This document shows, piece after piece, positions 61,685 to 64,000 of a stretch of DNA of 64,000 nucleotides. The stretch lies in NCBI RefSeq assembly GCF_014904735.1, contig NZ_JACZCR010000026.1:62001-126000 (forward strand), read 5' to 3'. Positions within the stretch are counted from its first letter, which is position 1, and every line of letters starts with the position of its first letter. The position numbers were made by a program, and so were the translations under genes. The notes below the pieces were generated by a model. The model ran no database searches and had not been told where the DNA came from. It saw only the letters and a list, made by a program, of their open reading frames with translations. Origin of the DNA: Microbulbifer hainanensis (GTDB taxonomy: Bacteria > Pseudomonadota > Gammaproteobacteria > Pseudomonadales > Cellvibrionaceae).

Positions 61685-62488
61685 ATGAAACTGCCATTCA
61701 AGACTCGTGTATTGCCAGCAGTGCTGGCGGGGCTGCTCGTGGGCTCCGTTGCTTGGGCGGACGATGCGCCCGAAACTGATGTGACCGACGCCCAGGCTGT
61801 CGAGTCGGTATCCAGCATGCCTTCTAAAGACATCGCCGGTGTCTTCACCGACTTTTTCGGTGATGAGACCACTTCACAGACCACCGTCGATGGGCTGCGG
61901 GACGGCACCATCACTTACCAGCCGCCGGTAGACGAAACGGCCGATACGACCGAAACCGATCAGGCTGCCGGTGACGAAACCGGAACCGAGCAGGAAATGG
62001 CTGATGTCGAAGAGGCCGGTGTAGAAGACGGCGATGCCGGCAAGGGTATGGGATACGGTAACGTATACATCACCCTGGCCCTGGCGGAGCAGTTGTCCAT
62101 GTCTTCTGCGGCCGAGGCGCTGGAAGGTGAAACCGGCATGACCCCGGATGAGTCCCTGAACCAGATCCTGTACATGCGCCAGGAGCAGGGCATGGGCTGG
62201 GGGCAGATTGCCAAGGAACTCGGTTTCAACCTCGGTGAAGTCATGAGTGGTCTCCACTCCAACCGTCCGGAAAAGATGGACAAGGCGTCAGCGAAAAGTG
62301 AAGAGCGTGGCAGCAAGTCTATGCGCCCGGATCACGCCTCAATGGGTAAGCCCGAGAAGGTCGCCAAAATGGACCGTCCGGAACACCCGATGAAGATGGA
62401 GCGTGCGGAGCGCCCCGAGAAAGTGGAGCGTCCCGAAAAACCGGAACGTCCGGAGAAGCCTGCGCGTCCGGAACGCCCCGGGCACTAA
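61685..62488 (+). CDS. secreted acidic protein with basic Pro/Glu/Arg tail
   Basis: 267 residues from ATG 61685, which has AGGAG nine bases ahead. A signal peptide (to about residue 24, VAWADD) and an acidic middle rich in Asp/Glu/Thr (DETADTTETDQAAGDETGTE). A short conserved-looking helix block (about 132-190, NVYITLALAEQLSMSSAAEA, GMGWGQIAKELGFNLGEVMS) and a repetitive tail RPEKVERPEKPERPEKPARP. The block resembles domains in exported proteins of this group; function unknown. Confidence 0.65.
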   Translation: MKLPFKTRVLPAVLAGLLVGSVAWADDAPETDVTDAQAVESVSSMPSKDIAGVFTDFFGDETTSQTTVDGLRDGTITYQPPVDETADTTETDQAAGDETGTEQEMADVEEAGVEDGDAGKGMGYGNVYITLALAEQLSMSSAAEALEGETGMTPDESLNQILYMRQEQGMGWGQIAKELGFNLGEVMSGLHSNRPEKMDKASAKSEERGSKSMRPDHASMGKPEKVAKMDRPEHPMKMERAERPEKVERPEKPERPEKPARPERPGH

Positions 62489-62535
62489 AGTTGGAAGGGC
62501 GGGCCGCCACAGGCCCGCGCTAGCGCTTGAGTTGA

Positions 62536-62566
62536 GCCGCCGCATTCATTGTCGGCGGCTTTTTTA
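62536..62566 (+). terminator. rho-independent terminator
   Basis: GCCGCCG and CGGCGGC pair around a ten-base loop, followed by six Ts, about 48 bp after the preceding stop. It separates the secreted-protein gene from exbB. Confidence 0.9.
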
Positions 62567-62699
62567 TTGCCCGCAGGGTCATCGGGAAATTGTGTAGTGT
62601 CGGTCACAGGGATGAAAAAGACGTCGTACTGGGTCTTAGCCCGCGTCGCCAGCTGTGGTAGAGTCACAGGCCGATTTTCCGCAGTCTGGGACTAGAAGA

Positions 62700-63320
62700 G
62701 TGTTAGAAATAATAAAATCTGGCGGCTGGCTGATGCTGCCGATCCTGCTTTGTTCCGTCGCCGTTATCGCCATTTGTATCGAGCGTCTCTGGACTCTGAA
62801 CCCGCGCAGAATCGCGCCGCGCTCCCTACTGGGGGAAGTCTGGAGTTGGTTAAAGAATAACCAGCTCGATGGCGAGAAAATCAAAGAACTGCGCGATTCC
62901 AGTCCTCTGGGGCGTATCTTTGCCGCCGGCCTGTCCAATTCGCGCCACGGCCGTGACGTCATGAAAGACAGTATCGAAGAGGCCGCGAGCCAGGTGGTCC
63001 ACGAACTCGAGCGCTTTCTCGGTGCCCTGGGGACTATTTCCGCCATCGCCCCGCTGATCGGCCTGCTCGGTACCGTGGTTGGCATGATTCAGGTCTTTAC
63101 CGCAATCATGCTCGAAGGTACCGGTAACGCCGGCGTACTGGCCGGTGGTATCAGCCAGGCGCTGATCACTACTGCAGCGGGCCTGACTGTGGCCATTCCC
63201 GCACTGATGGCACACCGCTACTTCCAGCGCCGCGTGGACAGCATCGTTGTCACCATGGAGCAGGAAGCGGTCAAGCTCGTGGACGCCCTGCACAGCGATC
63301 GTCGAATCGAAGGGCCCTGA
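62700..63320 (+). CDS. exbB: ExbB/TolQ-family proton channel
   Basis: 206 residues from the GTG at 62700 (VLEIIKSGGWLMLPILLC). Three membrane helices (about 10-30, 105-130, 150-175). The conserved block AIAPLIGLLGTVVGMIQVFT with GGISQALITTAAGLTVAIPA forms the MotA/TolQ/ExbB proton path. It works with ExbD to energise outer-membrane transport. The stop is one base from the exbD ATG. Confidence 0.93.
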   Translation: MLEIIKSGGWLMLPILLCSVAVIAICIERLWTLNPRRIAPRSLLGEVWSWLKNNQLDGEKIKELRDSSPLGRIFAAGLSNSRHGRDVMKDSIEEAASQVVHELERFLGALGTISAIAPLIGLLGTVVGMIQVFTAIMLEGTGNAGVLAGGISQALITTAAGLTVAIPALMAHRYFQRRVDSIVVTMEQEAVKLVDALHSDRRIEGP

Positions 63321-63321
63321 G

Positions 63322-63741
63322 ATGCAGTTCCGCCGCCAAGCCAAAGAGCAGGACGGGGTCAACCTGACGCCGTTGATTGACGTCGTATTCCTGCTGCTGA
63401 TCTTCTTTATGGTGTCGACGACCTTTACCAAGGAGAGTCACCTTGAGCTGAACCTGCCCGAAGCAGCAGGTACGCAGGTAGAAGAGCAGCCGAAGACCGT
63501 CGAGATCCTGATTAATGCCGACGGATCCTACTCTGTAGACGGTCGCGCGCTGATTAACAAAAAACTGACTACCCTGAAATCGGCGCTGTCGGAAGTATCC
63601 GCAGGCGAGTACAATCGCCCCCTGGTCATAACGGCCGACGCCACTGCCCAGCATCAGGCCGTGGTACGCGCTATGGATGCCGCGGGGCAACTGGGTTTCG
63701 TTCACCTGAGTATCACCACGCGGCAGCCGGAAGAAAACTAA
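63322..63741 (+). CDS. exbD: ExbD/TolR-family protein
   Basis: 139 residues from ATG 63322. One N-terminal helix (about 17-37) with the conserved membrane aspartate in NLTPLIDVVFLLLIFFMVST, then a periplasmic domain of ExbD type (INADGSYSVDGRALI, ITADATAQHQAVVRAMDAAG). Partner of ExbB upstream. Confidence 0.94.
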   Translation: MQFRRQAKEQDGVNLTPLIDVVFLLLIFFMVSTTFTKESHLELNLPEAAGTQVEEQPKTVEILINADGSYSVDGRALINKKLTTLKSALSEVSAGEYNRPLVITADATAQHQAVVRAMDAAGQLGFVHLSITTRQPEEN

Positions 63742-63828
63742 CCGATCGGGTGTGCGGTTTCTCCCTGAACGGGGGGCGCGACGCCCGGAGCCGGGCTGCA
63801 GATTGCCCGGCGCGCTGTAAGATATCGT

Positions 63829-64000
63829 ATGGATAGAGCCGCAACGCCCCCAGGCAAACCGCAACACGGGGCGACAACCTACCGCCGTCTCCTTAGCTAC
63901 GCACTGCCGCACTGGCCGATCTTCGCGCTGGCGGTGGTCGGCTTCCTGGTGTTTTCCAGTATGGGCGTCAGCCTGATTGCCGTCACCGAGCTGCTGCTCG
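63829..64000 (+). CDS. msbA: lipid A/ABC exporter MsbA, 5' end
   Basis: 57 residues to the window edge: MDRAATPPGKPQHGATTYRR then LLSYALPHWPIFALAVVGFL. This matches the start of MsbA (cytoplasmic tail, then first helix of the ABC transmembrane domain). The order comEC, exbB, exbD, msbA is standard in Pseudomonas-like Gammaproteobacteria. Only the N terminus is visible. Confidence 0.82.
   Translation, partial: MDRAATPPGKPQHGATTYRRLLSYALPHWPIFALAVVGFLVFSSMGVSLIAVTELLL

Noticed and set aside
61685..62488. Collagen- or PE/PPE-like protein because of the RPEKPERP tail
   Set aside because: The tail is short, lacks Gly-X-Y periodicity and follows an acidic region; it is only low-complexity sequence.
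1..64000. CRISPR array, rRNA or tRNA genes
   Set aside because: No regularly spaced direct repeats of 25-40 bp with unique spacers and no cloverleaf or rRNA sequence were recognised; the repeats seen are palindromic or inverted.

Overview
The window is 64 kb of chromosome from a GC-rich, aerobic, Gram-negative gammaproteobacterium. The gene content (LolCDE, a PrpB-PrpC-AcnD-PrpF methylcitrate operon, comEC-exbB-exbD-msbA, an OsmC-YcaO fusion, a RIO-type kinase and a Gram-negative porin) and the protein style fit a marine genus such as Microbulbifer or a relative in the Cellvibrionales. That placement is an inference from recognised families, not the result of a search.

Layout. 0-5.6 kb: a membrane alpha/beta hydrolase, the lolC-lolD-lolE lipoprotein-release operon with a small coupled gene, and a DUF2062 membrane protein. 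5.8-13 kb: a GntR-regulated propionate (2-methylcitrate) operon, gntR-prpB-prpC-acnD-prpF, with a visible promoter, two look-alike operator sites, large structured repeats between prpC and acnD, four palindromic repeats before prpF and a strong terminator at the end. 13-24 kb: an AT-richer accessory island. It holds a mobile integron-type gene cassette (13365-14425) with a class III nucleotidyl-cyclase-like gene and a recognisable attC site, a membrane protein gene directly behind it, an XRE/ImmA metallopeptidase plus DUF4411 (PIN-like) pair, a decayed REP-associated transposase, a decayed 5' end of DNA polymerase II, an HExxH protein, several hypothetical proteins, and an AHH-nuclease toxin with its DUF1629/Imm11-type immunity gene.

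24-37 kb: an M14-type carboxypeptidase gene, a decayed second copy of it split by a block carrying a DesK/NarL-type two-component system and membrane proteins, two close OsmC paralogues 11 kb apart, a RIO kinase, cytochrome b561, an orphan MCE (MlaD-like) protein with its PqiC-type lipoprotein, a LytTR regulator and an acyltransferase. 37-51.6 kb: a GNAT enzyme, a DTW-domain tRNA-modifying enzyme, an orphan zwf, a quinone-oxidoreductase-like enzyme, an EXORDIUM-like secreted protein overlapping a small secreted gene, an AttEFGH-like ABC exporter cluster, a methyltransferase, and a VOC enzyme divergent from a LysR regulator. 51.7-64 kb: an IS5-type miniature element, the OsmC-YcaO fusion, prpD behind a 16-bp perfect dyad, a porin, comEC, two envelope proteins, exbB, exbD and the start of msbA.

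How the genes work together. Propionyl-CoA breakdown is covered twice at the dehydratase step: AcnD with PrpF in the operon, and PrpD 43 kb away. Envelope biogenesis is a recurrent theme (LolCDE, AttEFGH-like, MCE/PqiC, ExbBD, MsbA, porin). The accessory part is dominated by defence- or competition-type cassettes and by small non-autonomous repeats: hairpins ending in a GGGTCAGATCAAC-like sequence near the broken transposase, IS5-like miniature elements, and dyad repeats. No rRNA, tRNA or CRISPR array was seen.
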